Assembly (NCBI GenBank): GCA_946480125.1
Contig: CAMLIY010000190.1
Location: forward strand, 1 to 5,888
Direction of reading: 5' to 3'
DNA: 5,888 nt
Origin: an uncultured Asticcacaulis sp.
GTDB taxonomy: Bacteria; Pseudomonadota; Alphaproteobacteria; Caulobacterales; Caulobacteraceae
In this document: positions 5,439-5,888 of the stretch, one piece after another
Numbering within the stretch: the stretch's first letter is position 1
Layout: each line of letters starts with the position of its first letter
The notes under the pieces: model-generated
Database searches by the model: none
The model's input: the letters and a program-made list of their open reading frames with translations, nothing else
Told to the model about the DNA's origin: nothing
Translations under genes and position numbers: made by a program

Positions 5439-5888
5439 ATGTCGCACAATACCTTCGGTCATCTCTTCCGTGTCACCACTTGGGGCGAAAGTCACGGTCC
5501 GGCGCTGGGCTGCGTCATCGACGGCTGCCCGCCGGGAATCGCCCTGTCGGAAGACGATATCCAGTGGGCCATGGATCGCCGCAAGCCCGGCGGTTCGCGC
5601 TTCGTCACCCAACGCCGCGAAGCCGACGAGGCGAAGATCTTGTCCGGCATTTTTGAAGGCGTCACCACCGGCACACCGATCTCGATCCTGATCGAAAACA
5701 CCGATCAGCGCTCAAAGGACTATGGTGATATCGCCCAGGCTTTCCGCCCCGGCCATGCCGACTACACCTATTTCGCCAAATACGGCGTGCGCGATTATCG
5801 CGGCGGCGGCCGCTCCAGCGCCCGTGAAACCGCTGCCCGCGTGGCCGCCGGCGCCGTGGCGCTCAAAGTGCTGAAAGTCCTGATCGGC
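5439..5888 (+). CDS. aroC: Chorismate synthase, N-terminal part (cut by window end)
   Basis: AroC converts 5-enolpyruvylshikimate 3-phosphate to chorismate, the last step of the common aromatic pathway; it is a cytoplasmic tetramer needing reduced FMN. The window holds 150 codons of an expected roughly 360, open to the last base. Both family signatures are present: [14 protein letters not shown] (16-29) and [15 protein letters not shown] (124-138). H19 and H106 (in RPGHADYTY) are the invariant histidines proposed for catalysis and flavin handling. FRPGHAD and YRGGGRSS mark the flavin/substrate pocket. The ATG at 5439 is chosen because [20 protein letters not shown] is the standard AroC N-terminus; upstream there is only a purine-rich AAAGAAA as ribosome site. 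It is divergent from the symporter, with a candidate promoter and palindrome in the gap. Confidence 0.97.
   Translation, partial: MSHNTFGHLFRVTTWGESHGPALGCVIDGCPPGIALSEDDIQWAMDRRKPGGSRFVTQRREADEAKILSGIFEGVTTGTPISILIENTDQRSKDYGDIAQAFRPGHADYTYFAKYGVRDYRGGGRSSARETAARVAAGAVALKVLKVLIG

Noticed and set aside
48..5888. Mobile element, CRISPR, toxin-antitoxin or defence system
   Set aside because: No transposase, integrase, terminal repeats, regularly spaced repeats or known defence domains were seen; gene content is housekeeping.

Overview
The window reads as a fragment of a GC-rich alphaproteobacterial chromosome. A Caulobacterales genus (Caulobacter/Asticcacaulis-like) is my inference from the style of PdxH and AroC and from possible TTGACG/GCTA-type promoter elements; it is not proven. 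The first 47 bases are not biological. They are the 3' 47 nt of the Illumina TruSeq universal (P5) adapter, so this is the raw end of an untrimmed contig, and the first gene is cut off by the library construct.

Layout: (1) 1-47, adapter. (2) 48-213, minus strand, N-terminal 55 codons of a small membrane protein, with its own GTG start, Shine-Dalgarno and a plausible promoter in the 144-bp gap 214-357. (3) 358-2450 (or 2513), minus strand, a two-gene operon: pdxH (pyridoxamine/pyridoxine 5'-phosphate oxidase), then a 476-aa protein joining an aminoglycoside-phosphotransferase-like domain to a P-loop kinase domain. The two are joined by a TAATG stop/start overlap. (4) 2565-4042, plus strand, a divergent two-gene operon: a small J-domain/DnaJ-C co-chaperone-like protein, then a RimJ/RimL-type GNAT acetyltransferase, joined by a TGATG overlap. 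(5) 4039-5310, minus strand, a dicarboxylate/amino acid:cation symporter (SLC1/DAACS family). Its stop codon overlaps that of the GNAT gene tail to tail. (6) 5439-5888, plus strand, the first 150 codons of aroC (chorismate synthase), cut by the window end and divergent from the symporter across 128 bp.

Coding density is very high. Gene pairs are coupled through 1-nt stop/start overlaps, and regulation should be concentrated in three gaps: 214-357, about 2451-2564 and 5311-5438. Each gap holds at least one small perfect inverted repeat. The pathways are mostly housekeeping (vitamin B6, aromatic amino acids, chaperone, transport). I found no phage, IS, CRISPR, toxin-antitoxin or defence locus and see no convincing new system. 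The items most worth a second look are the adapter-derived protein tail, the altered cation-site residues of the symporter (NMDGT becomes KMDGC; TM8 Asp becomes Gln), the hairpin that encloses an alternative pdxH start codon, and the palindrome in the aroC leader.
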